Positions 16,686 through 29,291 of a stretch of DNA of 64,000 nt are shown piece by piece. Source of the DNA: Pararhizobium sp. A13. Its GTDB lineage: Bacteria > Pseudomonadota > Alphaproteobacteria > Rhizobiales > Rhizobiaceae. The notes under the pieces are model-generated. The model had not been told where the DNA came from and searched no databases. It saw only the letters and a list, made by a program, of their open reading frames with translations. The position numbers and the translations under genes were made by a program. Positions within the stretch are counted from its first letter, which is position 1. Each line of letters starts with the position of its first letter. Location: contig NZ_CP149510.1 in the NCBI RefSeq assembly GCF_040126305.1, positions 1,933,001 to 1,997,000 on the forward strand, read 5' to 3'.

Positions 16686-16891
16686 GCCGCAAAGAATGTC
16701 ACGGCGGGGCTGGTGCATGTTCATGTCTTTACGGCGGGCTCCATGTGCCATTTATGTGCCATGGAGCTGCCGTCACCATATGGGAGCCGTTGTAATTATT
16801 GGGAAATTCGTTGCAGCTTGCGCAATACCAAATCCGCTATCGCAGGGGAGCGGGGCTGTCCGTAAGTTATTGTTTTTCTTTAGGAAAAGTT

Positions 16892-16965
16892 TGGCTGGGG
16901 AACCTGGATTCGAACCAGGACTAACGGAGTCAGAGTCCGTGGGTCTACCGTTAACCTATTCCCCA
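16892..16965 (-). tRNA. tRNA-Gln (anticodon CTG)
   Basis: The reverse strand folds as a complete 74-base tRNA including CCA. The acceptor stem is TGGGGAA paired with TTCCCCA. The anticodon arm ACGGA-CTCTGAC-TCCGT gives anticodon CTG (reads CAG, glutamine). The T-arm CCTGG-TTCGAAT-CCAGG is perfect, and CCA is encoded. Its 3' end faces the accessory region to the left, which is the side on which islands insert at tRNA genes. The core chromosome genes begin on its 5' side. Confidence 0.95.
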
Positions 16966-17223
16966 AAACTGCGTGAGCGATCGTGCCGCCCAGCCGGTGA
17001 AGCGGGCTTATAAACAAAAGATCGGCGGATGCAAATAGATTTTGGGAAAAAATGTCCTTTTGCCCCCGCAAATTCCGCAGGCGTGCGATCCATGGGATGA
17101 TGCCGGAATTTAGGCATTCGGGCGTGGCGCAAAAAGAATTTGGCGAAAGCGGACTGCGCTGGTAAAGTCTGGCCAACGAAAATCAAGAGAGCGCCTTGAG
17201 CGGTTATCGTTCCGCGCGGCGCA

Positions 17224-18828
17224 ATGGACAGACACGTGAGAGACCCCGACAGCGGCGAGCAGCCGCCCGTTTCCGGGGCGTCGGCAGCAGGCCGCAACGA
17301 GGGGCAGACACTGTCCCGTTCCGGCAAAGGCAAGCGCAGACGGGGAAAACCGTCGCGCATGGCCTCTGCGAATGCCAGTTCTTCCGGCAATTCCGGAGAA
17401 ACAGGGCGTCCCGAAGTGAAAGATGCGACCGGGGAACCGGTGCGTAAACGCAAGCGCAGGCGCCGCTCCAAGTCCGGGCAGATGCAGCAGGCGGCTGCCG
17501 TGGGCGCGGCGCGTGATGCCGCCTCCGCGAAGCACGCTGCGGCCCCTGGCCCCGATCATTCCGGTCGAAAGCGCAGCAAGAAACACCGGCAACGCCGCAG
17601 CCTGCAGGGGCGTCCGCTTGCGACTGGCGAGAAGGCGCGGCCGGTTGCCGACGCTGCAGCCAGACCGCAGCCGCATAACCCGGCGTCCGTCGTGCGGGCG
17701 GAGGAGCGGCCGGCATTTTCCCAAAAAGGGCACGAGGATCGCTTTGGCAACGGCCAGGCCTTTACGCACGGCCTTGATTCGGCGTCGCCGCTCTATGCAG
17801 CGCTCGATCTCGGCACCAACAATTGCCGCCTTTTGATCGCGCAGCCGACGCGTCCCGGCCAGTTCCGCGTCGTCGATGCCTTCTCACGCATCGTGCGGCT
17901 CGGCGAGGGGCTCGGCGCCTCCGGCCGCCTGTCTGAGGATGCCATGGATCGCTCGATCGAGGCGCTGAAGGTCTGTGCCGGCAAGTTGAAGTCCCGCGAG
18001 ATCCGCAAGACCCGGCTCATCGCCACCGAGGCCACCCGCGCTGCCGAAAACGGCGAGGCTTTTCTCGAGCGGGTGTTTGCAGAAACCGGACTGGAACTCG
18101 AGATCATCACGCGCGAGACCGAGGCGCGGCTTGCCGTGTCCGGCTGCTCGTCGCTGGTCGGGCGCGAGACGAAATCGGTGGTGCTGTTCGATATCGGCGG
18201 TGGCTCGTCGGAAATCGCCGTGATCAAGATCGGCGAGAACCGCTCCAGCCGGCTTGCCAACCACATCACCCATTGGACATCGCTGCCGGTCGGCGTGGTG
18301 ACCTTGTCGGAGCGGCATGGCGGCCAGCATGTCACGCCGGAAAGTTTCGAGACCATGGTCGTCGAAGTTCAGGGCATGCTCGCCAAGTTCGACTGCCCGG
18401 AAATCCACACGCTCGACAATCCCGGTGACGAAAACGGCTTCCACCTGATCGGCACCTCGGGAACGGTGACGACGCTTGCCGGCGTCCATCTCGATTTGCC
18501 GCGTTATGACCGCCGCAAGGTGGATGGATTGTGGCTGTCCGACGACGAGGTTTCGGCGATGCAGGCGCGGCTTCTGTCATGGGATTTCACCGCGCGAGCG
18601 GCCAATCCCTGCATCGGGCCGGATCGCGCCGATCTGGTGCTCGCCGGCTGTGCCATTCTCGAAGCCATTCGCCGCCGCTGGCCCTCGGAGCGCATGCGCG
18701 TTGCCGACCGGGGCCTGCGCGAAGGCCTGCTCACCGACATGATGGCTGATGACGGCGTCTGGCGGCGCGGCCGCGCCCGCCGGCATGCGCGCGGCCCGCA
18801 CGGTTCCCACGAAGGAAATACGCAATGA
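17224..18828 (+). CDS. ppx: Exopolyphosphatase / guanosine pentaphosphate phosphatase family protein
   Basis: 534 residues. Residues about 190-530 form a Ppx/GppA phosphatase with the sugar-kinase/actin fold: [18 protein letters not shown] (phosphate 1), [16 protein letters not shown] (phosphate 2), and [17 protein letters not shown]. It would hydrolyse polyphosphate or pppGpp. The first 185 residues are an Arg/Lys/Ala-rich low-complexity tail not needed by the family, so the true start could lie later, for example the Met at 17359. The stop overlaps rlmE as ATGA, indicating an operon, an arrangement I recall as common in Rhizobiales. Confidence 0.9.
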   Translation: MDRHVRDPDSGEQPPVSGASAAGRNEGQTLSRSGKGKRRRGKPSRMASANASSSGNSGETGRPEVKDATGEPVRKRKRRRRSKSGQMQQAAAVGAARDAASAKHAAAPGPDHSGRKRSKKHRQRRSLQGRPLATGEKARPVADAAARPQPHNPASVVRAEERPAFSQKGHEDRFGNGQAFTHGLDSASPLYAALDLGTNNCRLLIAQPTRPGQFRVVDAFSRIVRLGEGLGASGRLSEDAMDRSIEALKVCAGKLKSREIRKTRLIATEATRAAENGEAFLERVFAETGLELEIITRETEARLAVSGCSSLVGRETKSVVLFDIGGGSSEIAVIKIGENRSSRLANHITHWTSLPVGVVTLSERHGGQHVTPESFETMVVEVQGMLAKFDCPEIHTLDNPGDENGFHLIGTSGTVTTLAGVHLDLPRYDRRKVDGLWLSDDEVSAMQARLLSWDFTARAANPCIGPDRADLVLAGCAILEAIRRRWPSERMRVADRGLREGLLTDMMADDGVWRRGRARRHARGPHGSHEGNTQ

Positions 18829-19604
18829 CTAAACCCCCGATCGGCGGAAACCGCACCGGGCGCAAGCTTGGCCAGAAGGTCAAGAAGGGTAAGCTGAAGG
18901 CGTCCTCGCGGCGCTGGATCGAGCGGCATATCAACGATCCCTATGTCCAGCGCGCCCAACTCGAGGGCTATCGCGCCCGCGCGGCGTTCAAGCTCCTGGA
19001 GATCGATGAGAAGCACAAGATCCTGACTGGCGCGCGCCGTATCATCGATCTGGGGGCCGCACCCGGCAGCTGGTCGCAGATCGCCGCCAACGTCACGCGT
19101 TCGACCGACGCCGAGCCGAAAGTGGTCGCCATCGACTTTCTGGCGATGGATCCACTGCCCGGCGTCCACATCTTCGAGCTTGATTTTCTTGATCCGACGG
19201 CACCGGACAAGATCATGGATGCCCTGGGCGGTACGCCGGACCTTGTTCTCTCTGACATGGCTGCGCCGACAACGGGCCACCGCCAGACGGATCATATCCG
19301 CACCATGCACCTCTGTGAAGTCGCGGCCTATTTCGCGATCGACGTCCTCGGTGAAGGCGGGCATTTTCTGGCAAAGACCTTTCAGGGCGGCGCCGAGCGT
19401 GAGCTTCTCAATCTCCTGAAGCAGAATTTCAAGCAGGTGATCCATGTAAAGCCTGCTTCGTCGCGAGCCGAATCGGTTGAAATGTTCCTGCTTGCCAAGG
19501 GCTTCAAGGGGCGCAAGCCGGGCGCGGTCTCGCTACGGGAAGCGGAAACGGCAATCGACGAGACGACTATCGTCGACGACAGGGATACGATCGAGGCGGA
19601 GTAG
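18825..19604 (+). CDS. rlmE: 23S rRNA (uridine-2'-O-)-methyltransferase RlmE (FtsJ)
   Basis: 259 residues. The SAM-binding loop is [16 protein letters not shown]. The Lys-Asp-Lys-Glu catalytic set is visible: Lys in [15 protein letters not shown], Asp in [13 protein letters not shown], Lys in [10 protein letters not shown], and Glu in [12 protein letters not shown]. It methylates the 2'-hydroxyl of U2552 in 23S rRNA during late 50S assembly. A basic N-terminal extension of about 25 residues is usual in alphaproteobacteria. It is translationally coupled to ppx and followed after 3 bp by a VOC protein. Confidence 0.95.
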   Translation: MTKPPIGGNRTGRKLGQKVKKGKLKASSRRWIERHINDPYVQRAQLEGYRARAAFKLLEIDEKHKILTGARRIIDLGAAPGSWSQIAANVTRSTDAEPKVVAIDFLAMDPLPGVHIFELDFLDPTAPDKIMDALGGTPDLVLSDMAAPTTGHRQTDHIRTMHLCEVAAYFAIDVLGEGGHFLAKTFQGGAERELLNLLKQNFKQVIHVKPASSRAESVEMFLLAKGFKGRKPGAVSLREAETAIDETTIVDDRDTIEAE

Positions 19605-19607
19605 AGC

Positions 19608-19991
19608 GTGCTTCTGTATGTAACTATCGGCACCAACGACCTCGCCCGTGCGCAGCTCTTCTATGACGCAGCGCTTGCTCCACTCGGCCTGAAGCGCCGC
19701 AAGCAGGACGATGTCGAGATCGGCTATGGGGCCGAAGACGATACGCGCTGCCGGCTGTGGGTTGTCACGCCCCATGACCGGAATGCCGCGACGATCGGCA
19801 ATGGTTCGATGGTGGCGCTCGACGCGCAGAGCCGGGCGGACGTGGATGCCTTCTACAAGGCAGCGCTAGCCCATGGCGGCACGGATGAGGGCGCGCCGGG
19901 CCTAAGACCCTTCCATTCGCATTTTTACGCGGCCTATGTCCGCGATCCCGACGGCAACAAGCTCTCCGCCGTCTGCGAACGGCCGGAATGA
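19608..19991 (+). CDS. VOC (glyoxalase-like) family protein
   Basis: 127 residues from a GTG start four bases after the rlmE stop, with GGCGGAG acting as ribosome-binding site inside rlmE. It opens LLYVTIGTNDLARAQLFYDA and ends FYAAYVRDPDGNKLSAVCE, the two ends of a vicinal-oxygen-chelate fold. A His in HSHFYAAY and a Glu in SAVCER could be metal ligands. The substrate is unknown; many members are lyases or resistance proteins. It is probably the last gene of the ppx-rlmE operon. Confidence 0.85.
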   Translation: MLLYVTIGTNDLARAQLFYDAALAPLGLKRRKQDDVEIGYGAEDDTRCRLWVVTPHDRNAATIGNGSMVALDAQSRADVDAFYKAALAHGGTDEGAPGLRPFHSHFYAAYVRDPDGNKLSAVCERPE

Positions 19992-20003
19992 ACAGCCACC
20001 AAG

Positions 20004-21416
20004 CTATTTGACGGCGATGGTCTCCGCTTCCAGCTCCTGGTGCCTCCGGTGACCGGAGACCGAGGCGCCCGCCGTCTTCGACATGCCGATCAGCGGGACG
20101 ATGGCCGACAGCGTGATCACCGAGATCAGCATGAAGGCGATCTGGAAATCCTTCAGTTCCAGCTTCGATCCCGTCAGCGTCGTCTCGATTTCGAGGATCG
20201 CGCCTGCGACGGCAACGCCAAAGGCAAGGCTCATCTGCTGCAACACCGCGCTCATCGCGGTCGCCTTGCTGGCATCCGAATCCGGGATGTCGGCGAAGGA
20301 AAGCGCGTTGACGCTGGTGAAGAAGAATGAGCGGGCAAAGCCGGCGAGCAGTAGGATGAACGCCATCACCAGATAGGGCGTTGCCGGGGTGAAGAGGCCG
20401 TTGACGAAGGTCAGTGCCGCGCCGGTGACGCAGGCGAAGATCAGCGTCGTGCGGAAGCCTGCGAAGATCAGCACGCGCTTGGCGAAGAATTTGGTCGTCA
20501 GCGCGCCGACGGCACCGACGAAGGTGATCATGCCGGACTGGAACGGCGTCAAGCCGAAGCCGACCTGCAGCATCAGGGGCATCAGGAAGGGCACCGCGCC
20601 GACCGAAATGCGAAACAGCGTGCCGCTGGTGGCGGCAGCGCGAAAAGCACTGTCTTTGAAGAGATTGAGATCTAGCAGCGGCGCCGGATGCCGCCGTGCA
20701 TGGCGGACATAGAGAAACCCGCAGGTGATGCCGATGACAACGGCGGCAGCACCGATCTGCGGCGGCAGCGCCGGCAGACTGATCACCGACAGGCCGAACA
20801 TCGTGCCCGAAGCGGCAATGGCGCTGAGAAAAAAGCCCTTGATGTCGATCGGCGGCGGCGCGGCGCTGTTGATCTCCGGCAGATAGATGCCGGACAGAAT
20901 GTAGCCGACGATGCCGACGGGCACGTTGATGAGAAAAATCCAGTGCCAGGAGAAATAGGTGGTGATGAACCCGCCGAGCGGCGGCCCGGCCAAGGGCCCG
21001 ACCAGCGCCGGAATGGTGAGCAGCGCCATGGCGCCGACCAATTCGCTGCGTTGCGTCGAGCGCACCAGCACGAGGCGCGCCACCGGGGTCATCATCGCGC
21101 CGCCCATGCCCTGCAGGAAACGGGCGAGGACGAAGGTGAGCAGGCTATTGGCAAAGGCGCAGAAGATCGAACCCAGGATGAAGACGAGGATGGCGGCGCG
21201 AAACACTCGTTTGGCGCCGAACCGGTCGGCCATCCAGCCGCTCAGGGGAATGAAGATCGCCAGCGATACCATATAGGAGGTCAGCGCCAGCTTCAGCGTG
21301 ATCGGCCCGACGCCGAGGTCATGGGCGATCGCCGGCAGCGAGGTCGCAATGACGGTGGAGTCCATCTGCTCCATGAACAGAGCGACGGCGAGGATCATCG
21401 GAACGAGGCGGTTCAT
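20004..21416 (-). CDS. MFS multidrug exporter, DHA2 (EmrB/QacA) family
   Basis: 470 residues with about 12-14 membrane helices. Family marks are MDSTVIATSLPAIAHDLG (helix 1), GWMADRFGAKRVFRAAIL (motif A), RFLQGMGGAMMTPVARLVL (motif B) and LVGPLAGPPLGGFITTYFSW (motif C of drug antiporters). It should export drugs or other small hydrophobic compounds in exchange for protons. It stands alone, convergent with the VOC gene. Intergenic DNA upstream separates it from the divergent metallo-hydrolase. No dedicated regulator is adjacent and the substrate is unpredictable. Confidence 0.9.
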   Translation of the reverse strand: MNRLVPMILAVALFMEQMDSTVIATSLPAIAHDLGVGPITLKLALTSYMVSLAIFIPLSGWMADRFGAKRVFRAAILVFILGSIFCAFANSLLTFVLARFLQGMGGAMMTPVARLVLVRSTQRSELVGAMALLTIPALVGPLAGPPLGGFITTYFSWHWIFLINVPVGIVGYILSGIYLPEINSAAPPPIDIKGFFLSAIAASGTMFGLSVISLPALPPQIGAAAVVIGITCGFLYVRHARRHPAPLLDLNLFKDSAFRAAATSGTLFRISVGAVPFLMPLMLQVGFGLTPFQSGMITFVGAVGALTTKFFAKRVLIFAGFRTTLIFACVTGAALTFVNGLFTPATPYLVMAFILLLAGFARSFFFTSVNALSFADIPDSDASKATAMSAVLQQMSLAFGVAVAGAILEIETTLTGSKLELKDFQIAFMLISVITLSAIVPLIGMSKTAGASVSGHRRHQELEAETIAVK

Positions 21417-21605
21417 GCGGGCGGCCTTGCGCGGTACGGCTGAGCGATCGGTACATAGGCTCTTTCAGGCGAAAATCCCGTTGCCGCGCTCAACTTGCGA
21501 TCACATCCGTGTGAGGCCGTCGCACTTCTTCTGTCAAGACCTTAGATGTTGCCTTGCCGGATGGAGGCTGCGGCACTCCAATCCGGTAAACGAGGGAGAA
21601 CAATC

Positions 21606-24282
<2,677 letters not shown>

Positions 24283-24309
24283 GGGCAGCCTGAAGCGGCA
24301 AGACGTTGG

Positions 24310-24339
24310 AAAGCGGCGGAGATGTCTTCGCCGCTTTTT
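24310..24339. terminator. Intrinsic terminator between convergent guaB and ltrA
   Basis: AAAGCGGCG pairs with CGCCGCTTT around a ten-base loop, followed by a T run, 27 bp after the guaB stop. The A/T flanks are nearly symmetric, so it can serve both guaB and the convergent LtrA gene that ends at 24349. Confidence 0.75.
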
Positions 24340-24348
24340 CTTTGACAA

Positions 24349-25611
24349 TCAGGACTCAAGCATTTGCCGGAGTGCCTTGGTGCCATAATGATGCCCCTTG
24401 ATCTCGTAGCCGGCGACGGGAACCATCGGGGCAAACATCAGAATGATGAGGCAGAAGGTCATGCCGACACCGGTGGCCGCGCAGACGACGGCGAGGGCGA
24501 CGATCGCCGCCGTTCCGGCCATCAGCAGGAGATAGAAGCTCTCCATTCTGCGCAGCAGATAGACATAGAACGCGAAGATCAGCGCGACATAGGCAAAGAC
24601 GGGAACGGCAACCGTGAGCACCGTGGCAACGGCGCCGATATGCGCCTTGTGCTCGATATAATAGGCGGCGACATGCAGTCCCGCGCCCGTCGCGGCGATG
24701 GCTGCGAAGATCAGCATGTGGCCATAGCCCCACACGAAAGACCTCTGCCGGTGATGATGAAGCACCTGCCCGGACGGCAGAAGAAAGTATAACCACCACA
24801 TGCCGAAGGTCAGGCCGGTGCCGGCAACGCAGATGAGGATCGCGTCGAGGCTCCAGCCCTGCGCCTCGACGATGGCCGAGATCGACGCGACCGTGCCGAC
24901 GACGCCTTCGCCAAGCGCGATAATCGCCAGCAGGCCGTAGCGCTCGGCTATATGATGCGCATGCCATGGCGTTCCGCCGGCCTTGCGCTCGGCGAGCACT
25001 GGACCCGTCAACTCGACCAGAACGAGCGCGGCGGTGCACGTCATCGTCGGAAGCACCGGCATGTTGATGAAGATCAGGGCGATCCAGCCGATCTGAGCCA
25101 CGAAAATCGTCGATGCATAGGCGAAGCAGGCTGCGCGCCCCTCCGGATATTGCCGGGCGGCGCGCAGCCATTGGAAGATCATCGCGACGCGCATGACGAC
25201 ATAGCCAAGCACCATGATGCCGTTGTCGACATATGTTCCATGATCGAGCGAGGCGAACAAGCGCGGCAGGCTGACGGCGAGGATGAGCACGCCCACCATC
25301 TGCACCATGGTCGTTACCCGATAGATCCAGTCGTCCGTGTCGAACGCAGAGGCGAACCAGGAAAAATTCACCCAGGCCCAACAGGTGGCGAACATCGCGA
25401 AGCTGAAGCCCAGAAGCCCGGCGGCGTAGTGCCCCTCGGCAAGCAGATGGGCAAGTTGCGATGCGGCCAGCCCAAAGGCGATGACGAAGGTCAGGTCGAA
25501 CAGAAGCTCCAGCGGCGTTGCGGCCCGATGATGCTCGTGCGGATCGCGCCCGCTCATCAAGGACAGGTGATGGGTGGGCAACGGGCTGGCGGGCGTATGC
25601 TGTTCGGACAT
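24349..25611 (-). CDS. Low temperature requirement A (LtrA) family membrane protein
   Basis: 420 residues from the ATG at 25611; the frame back to 25656 lacks a good start. The signature ATPLELLFDLTFVIAFG near residue 35 and about 12 membrane helices identify the LtrA family. HIAERYGLLAIIALGEGVVG is the second conserved block. Members were first linked to growth of Listeria at low temperature, but the molecular role is not established. It stands alone, convergent with guaB. Confidence 0.9.
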   Translation of the reverse strand: MSEQHTPASPLPTHHLSLMSGRDPHEHHRAATPLELLFDLTFVIAFGLAASQLAHLLAEGHYAAGLLGFSFAMFATCWAWVNFSWFASAFDTDDWIYRVTTMVQMVGVLILAVSLPRLFASLDHGTYVDNGIMVLGYVVMRVAMIFQWLRAARQYPEGRAACFAYASTIFVAQIGWIALIFINMPVLPTMTCTAALVLVELTGPVLAERKAGGTPWHAHHIAERYGLLAIIALGEGVVGTVASISAIVEAQGWSLDAILICVAGTGLTFGMWWLYFLLPSGQVLHHHRQRSFVWGYGHMLIFAAIAATGAGLHVAAYYIEHKAHIGAVATVLTVAVPVFAYVALIFAFYVYLLRRMESFYLLLMAGTAAIVALAVVCAATGVGMTFCLIILMFAPMVPVAGYEIKGHHYGTKALRQMLES

Positions 25612-25772
25612 TCGACGCTTTCTGTTGTGACCTCGGCAGGCCGTGGTTTCGAACATTCGTCATTCGCGAAATAGGTGTCAAGCAAGGCGCTCGAGGTGAA
25701 AGCGATCGTTCCTGTTCTGGACTTCATGCCGTCTCGCTATACATATCGATGGCTCGATTCGACGGAGTGTTC

Positions 25773-26192
25773 ATGCCCACATCGACTGCAATCTTCTGGC
25801 CGGTCATCGCACAGGTCGCGCTGGTCCACGCCGTCTATTTTCTCATGCTGAAGCGTCGTAACCGTGCCGTTCGCGCCGGTCTTGCCAAGGCGCAAGACTA
25901 CTGGGTGCCGGCGATCGAGCCGGCGCCAAGCGCAACAGCCGCCCGCAGCCTGATCAACCAGTTCGAGCTGCCGGTCCTTTTCTTCCTCGTCTGCATCCTG
26001 TTTTATCTGACCTCCGGCGTGAACCATTTAGTGCTTGCCGTTGCCTGGCTGTTTGTCCTCAGCCGCTTTGCCCATGCCTACGTGCATGTGACGTCGAACC
26101 GCCTGAAGCTGCGCCAGCGTTTCTTTGTTGTCGGCTTCGTCCTCAATTTCGTGCTGTGGGTGCTGTTTGCGGCGCGTATCGCCGGCGTCTGA
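25773..26192 (+). CDS. MAPEG-like small membrane protein
   Basis: 139 residues, with four predicted helices: FWPVIAQVALVHAVYFLML, ELPVLFFLVCILFYL, LAVAWLFVLSRFAHAYVHV and FFVVGFVLNFVLWVLF. The RFAHAYVHVTSNRLKLR block matches the MAPEG superfamily of glutathione- or eicosanoid-linked membrane proteins, which in bacteria are mostly uncharacterised. I chose the ATG at 25773 because GGAG precedes it; an ATG at 25749 adds eight residues. It is monocistronic, with about 230 bp to the next gene. Confidence 0.75.
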   Translation: MPTSTAIFWPVIAQVALVHAVYFLMLKRRNRAVRAGLAKAQDYWVPAIEPAPSATAARSLINQFELPVLFFLVCILFYLTSGVNHLVLAVAWLFVLSRFAHAYVHVTSNRLKLRQRFFVVGFVLNFVLWVLFAARIAGV

Positions 26193-26425
26193 GGTGCTTG
26201 GTGCTGTCACATTCTGTTGCATTGCGTGCACCCGGAAGCTGCACTATCATCGGTTTCCGCGGCCGTAGCGGCACGCCATCCTTACGCCCAAGTCTTTGAA
26301 TTTAATTGAACAACGCCCCTCGCAACGCCTTTCCGCATTACCAAAACGTAATCTGCCTGCGTGGAACCTTATAGCCATCCGGCCGTTTTCGCCTCGCACT
26401 TGCAGCATCTGAAGGAAAGCATCCC

Positions 26426-27556
26426 GTGAGCACCATACCAACAGAGAAAACCGTGCTGGTATTTCAGGGCGGTGGTGCTCTCGGCGCCTATCAGGCCGGG
26501 GCCTACGAGGCACTGCACGAAGCTGGGATCCGACCCGATTGGCTTGCCGGCATCTCCATCGGCTCAATCAATTCGGCGATCATCGCCGGAAGCCCGATAA
26601 ACCGCCGCATCGACAATCTGCGCACCTTCTGGCATCGCGTTTCCTCCGGTCTTCCCGGCCATTTTCTTGGAAATGGTGATGTGATGCGGAAGTGGTTCAA
26701 TGAAACCTCCGCCTTTCTCGGCTCGCTGACCGGCGTCCCCGGCTTCTTCAAGCCGCGCGTCTTCAAACCCTGGAACATTCCGGGCGATCCGATGGCGGCC
26801 ATCAGCCTCTACGACACCGCGCCGCTTGAGGAAACGCTTGCCGATCTCGTCGATTTCGACCTGATCAATTCCGGCGCCATTCGCCTCAGCCTCGGTGCCG
26901 TCGATGTGGTGAGCGGCAACTTCAACTATTTCGACAACAACCACTGCGCCTTTTCAGTCAAGCATGTGGCCGCCTCAGGCGCGCTGCCGCCGGGCTTCGC
27001 ACCGGTCGAGATCGACGGCCGCTACTATTGGGACGGCGGCATCGTTTCCAACACTCCCCTGCAGCGGGTTCTCTCCGGGCCTGAACTGGAAAGCGATCTC
27101 TGCATCTTCCAGGTCGACCTGTTCAGCGCGAGGGGTCGGTTGCCGAGGGATCTTTTCGATGTCCAGGCACGGGAAAAGGAAATCCGTTTTTCCAGCCGCA
27201 CGCGGCTGAACACCGACCAGTTCCGCAAGCTCCAGGGCATCCGCATGGCTGCCAAGCGGCTGATGGAAAAGCTGCCGGAAGAACTGAAGGACGATCCCGA
27301 TGCGCGGCTTCTGGAAAAGATCGGCAATGATTGCGCGGTTACCATGGTGCATCTGATCTATCGCCATGCTGACTACGAAGGCCAATCCAAGGACTACGAG
27401 TTCTCCCGTGTTTCTGTGGAGGAACACTGGAAGGCCGGGCACGACGATGTGGTCCGGACACTCAATCATCCGGATTGGCAGAGCCGCACCCGCCCAACCA
27501 ACGGGATTCGCGTCTTCGACCTTTGTGAAAAACATCGAGGCGAGAAAAAATCATGA
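26426..27556 (+). CDS. Patatin-like phospholipase with DUF3734-type C-terminus
   Basis: 376 residues. The oxyanion hole [18 protein letters not shown], the nucleophile elbow [10 protein letters not shown] (Ser of GxSxG) and the catalytic Asp in [13 protein letters not shown] show a complete Ser-Asp dyad of the patatin family. The C-terminal 90 residues ([26 protein letters not shown]) match the DUF3734 extension found with these enzymes. It is first in an operon with acetoacetate decarboxylase and 3-hydroxybutyrate dehydrogenase, overlapping the next gene as ATGA. That suggests an esterase role in polyhydroxybutyrate or lipid breakdown, an inference from context. Confidence 0.9.
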   Translation: MSTIPTEKTVLVFQGGGALGAYQAGAYEALHEAGIRPDWLAGISIGSINSAIIAGSPINRRIDNLRTFWHRVSSGLPGHFLGNGDVMRKWFNETSAFLGSLTGVPGFFKPRVFKPWNIPGDPMAAISLYDTAPLEETLADLVDFDLINSGAIRLSLGAVDVVSGNFNYFDNNHCAFSVKHVAASGALPPGFAPVEIDGRYYWDGGIVSNTPLQRVLSGPELESDLCIFQVDLFSARGRLPRDLFDVQAREKEIRFSSRTRLNTDQFRKLQGIRMAAKRLMEKLPEELKDDPDARLLEKIGNDCAVTMVHLIYRHADYEGQSKDYEFSRVSVEEHWKAGHDDVVRTLNHPDWQSRTRPTNGIRVFDLCEKHRGEKKS

Positions 27557-28293
27557 AGATCGAAGATGTGGTCCGCAATGCCTTCGCGATGCCGCTGACC
27601 AGCCCGTCCTATCCGCCGGGGCCTTACCGCTTCGTCAATCGCGAATACATGATCATTACCTACCGCACCGATCCGGAGGCTCTGCGCCGTGTCGTGCCGG
27701 AGCCGCTGCAGTTCGATGAACCGCTGGTGAAATACGAGTTCATCCGCATGCCGGATTCGACGGGCTTCGGCGACTACACCGAATCCGGCCAGGTCATTCC
27801 GGTGAGTTTCAACGGCGCGCATGGCGGCTATGTCCACTCCATGTACCTCAACGACGACGCGCCGATCGCCGGCGGACGCGAGATCTGGGGTTTTCCGAAG
27901 AAGCTCGCGGAACCCTCGCTGGCATCGGTGAAGGATGCACTGGTCGGCACCCTCGACTATGGCGGCCACCGGGTGGCGACGGCGACGATGGGCTTCAAGC
28001 ACCGCACTCTCGACAAGGCGAAAGTTCTTGAGACGCTGAAGCAGCCGAACTTCATGCTGAAGATCATTCCGCATGTCGATTGTACGCCGCGCATCTGCGA
28101 GCTTGTTCGTTACTACCTAGAGGATCTGACCGTGAAGGGCGCCTGGGAAGGGCCGGGCGCCCTGGCGCTGTTTCCGCATGCGCTGGCGCCGGTTGCCGAC
28201 CTGCCGGTGCTCGAAGTCAAGTCTGCCGTCCATATCCTCTCCGACCTGACGCTGGGTCTCGGCGAAGTGGTCCATGATTATCTTGCAAAATAG
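27553..28293 (+). CDS. adc: Acetoacetate decarboxylase
   Basis: 246 residues. It opens with [20 protein letters not shown]. The catalytic region is [18 protein letters not shown], where the first Lys of the pair corresponds to the Schiff-base lysine of clostridial enzyme. It converts acetoacetate to acetone and CO2 in the cytoplasm. It overlaps the patatin gene by 4 bp and is followed after 12 bp by 3-hydroxybutyrate dehydrogenase, which produces acetoacetate. The pair therefore links ketone-body oxidation to disposal of acetoacetate. Confidence 0.92.
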   Translation: MKIEDVVRNAFAMPLTSPSYPPGPYRFVNREYMIITYRTDPEALRRVVPEPLQFDEPLVKYEFIRMPDSTGFGDYTESGQVIPVSFNGAHGGYVHSMYLNDDAPIAGGREIWGFPKKLAEPSLASVKDALVGTLDYGGHRVATATMGFKHRTLDKAKVLETLKQPNFMLKIIPHVDCTPRICELVRYYLEDLTVKGAWEGPGALALFPHALAPVADLPVLEVKSAVHILSDLTLGLGEVVHDYLAK

Positions 28294-28305
28294 GGAGTTA
28301 AGTCC

Positions 28306-29088
28306 ATGAAACTCAAGGACAAGGTCTGCATAGTCACCGGCTCTGCCAGCGGCATCGGCCTGGCGATCGCCAAAAAATACGTGTCGGAAGGCGCTAAGGT
28401 CGTTATCGCCGACCTGAAGCTCGAGGCGGCGGAAGCGACAGCCAAGGACCTGACGGCTGCCGGCCCCGGCGAGGCGATCGGCCTTGCCATGGACGTGACC
28501 AGCGAGGAAGCCGTCAATTCAGGCGTCGCCGCCGTCGTCGAGAAATGGGGCAGGGTGGATGTGCTTGTCTCCAATGCCGGCATCCAGATCGTCAACAAGA
28601 TCGAGGACTACGCGTTTTCGGACTGGAAGAAGATGCTGGCTATCCATCTCGACGGCGCCTTTCTGACCACCAAGGCCTGCATCCCGCACATGAAGGCCCA
28701 GAAGGGCGGTGCGATCATCTATATGGGCTCGGTCCATTCGCACGAGGCCTCGCCGTTGAAATCGGCCTATGTCACCGCCAAGCACGGCTTGCTCGGCCTT
28801 GCCCGCGTGGTCGCCAAGGAGGGCGGACCGGACGGGGTGCGCGCCAACGTCATCTGCCCCGGCTTCGTCAAGACGCCGCTCGTCGAGAAGCAGATTCCGG
28901 AACAGTCGAAGGCGCTGGGCATTTCCGAAGAGGAAGTCGTCAAGAAGATGATGCTCGGCGGCACCGTCGACACGCAATTCACCACGGTCGAGGATGTCGC
29001 GGAAGTGGCGCTACTCTTCGCCGGCTTCGAGACCAATGCCCTCACTGGCCAGTCGCTCGTCGTCAGCCACGGCTGGTACATGCAATAA
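28306..29088 (+). CDS. bdhA: 3-hydroxybutyrate dehydrogenase
   Basis: 260-residue short-chain dehydrogenase. The NAD-binding motif is [19 protein letters not shown] is in [11 protein letters not shown]; catalytic Ser is in [15 protein letters not shown]; Tyr and Lys are in [15 protein letters not shown]. The [14 protein letters not shown] stretch and the C-terminal [11 protein letters not shown] end match D-3-hydroxybutyrate dehydrogenase. It oxidises 3-hydroxybutyrate to acetoacetate with NAD+, the first step of using polyhydroxybutyrate. A GGGAG site precedes the start. It is the last gene of the three-gene operon, which closes with a hairpin at 29099. Confidence 0.92.
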   Translation: MKLKDKVCIVTGSASGIGLAIAKKYVSEGAKVVIADLKLEAAEATAKDLTAAGPGEAIGLAMDVTSEEAVNSGVAAVVEKWGRVDVLVSNAGIQIVNKIEDYAFSDWKKMLAIHLDGAFLTTKACIPHMKAQKGGAIIYMGSVHSHEASPLKSAYVTAKHGLLGLARVVAKEGGPDGVRANVICPGFVKTPLVEKQIPEQSKALGISEEEVVKKMMLGGTVDTQFTTVEDVAEVALLFAGFETNALTGQSLVVSHGWYMQ

Positions 29089-29098
29089 ATTCTATTTC

Positions 29099-29128
29099 GA
29101 TCCGGCCGTAAACTATCACGGCCGGATC
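29099..29128 (+). terminator. Hairpin after the ketone-body operon
   Basis: A perfect eleven-base stem, GATCCGGCCGT with ACGGCCGGATC, around an eight-base loop, 10 bp after the bdhA stop. There is no uridine run, only ACGTTT, so it may be a weak terminator or an mRNA-stabilising end. Confidence 0.55.
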
Positions 29129-29291
29129 ACGTTTGCGTCAAGTTAACGGGCGAACCGTTGCCTCCGGCGATCGGTGCCGCAATTCTGTTGTCATGGTTCT
29201 GGAATGTTCAGGACGTGCAGCATTTGGCGACATCCCGTTGAAACCCGCCCGCCGCCGATCGACCGAGGGGCGGTAGCCCCGGAGGAAAACC

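Noticed and set aside
16703..16891. Possible integrase end or attachment site next to tRNA-Gln
   Set aside because: Only a short minus-strand run ending EPAVKT is open; no integrase domain and no direct repeat of the tRNA end could be found in the window.
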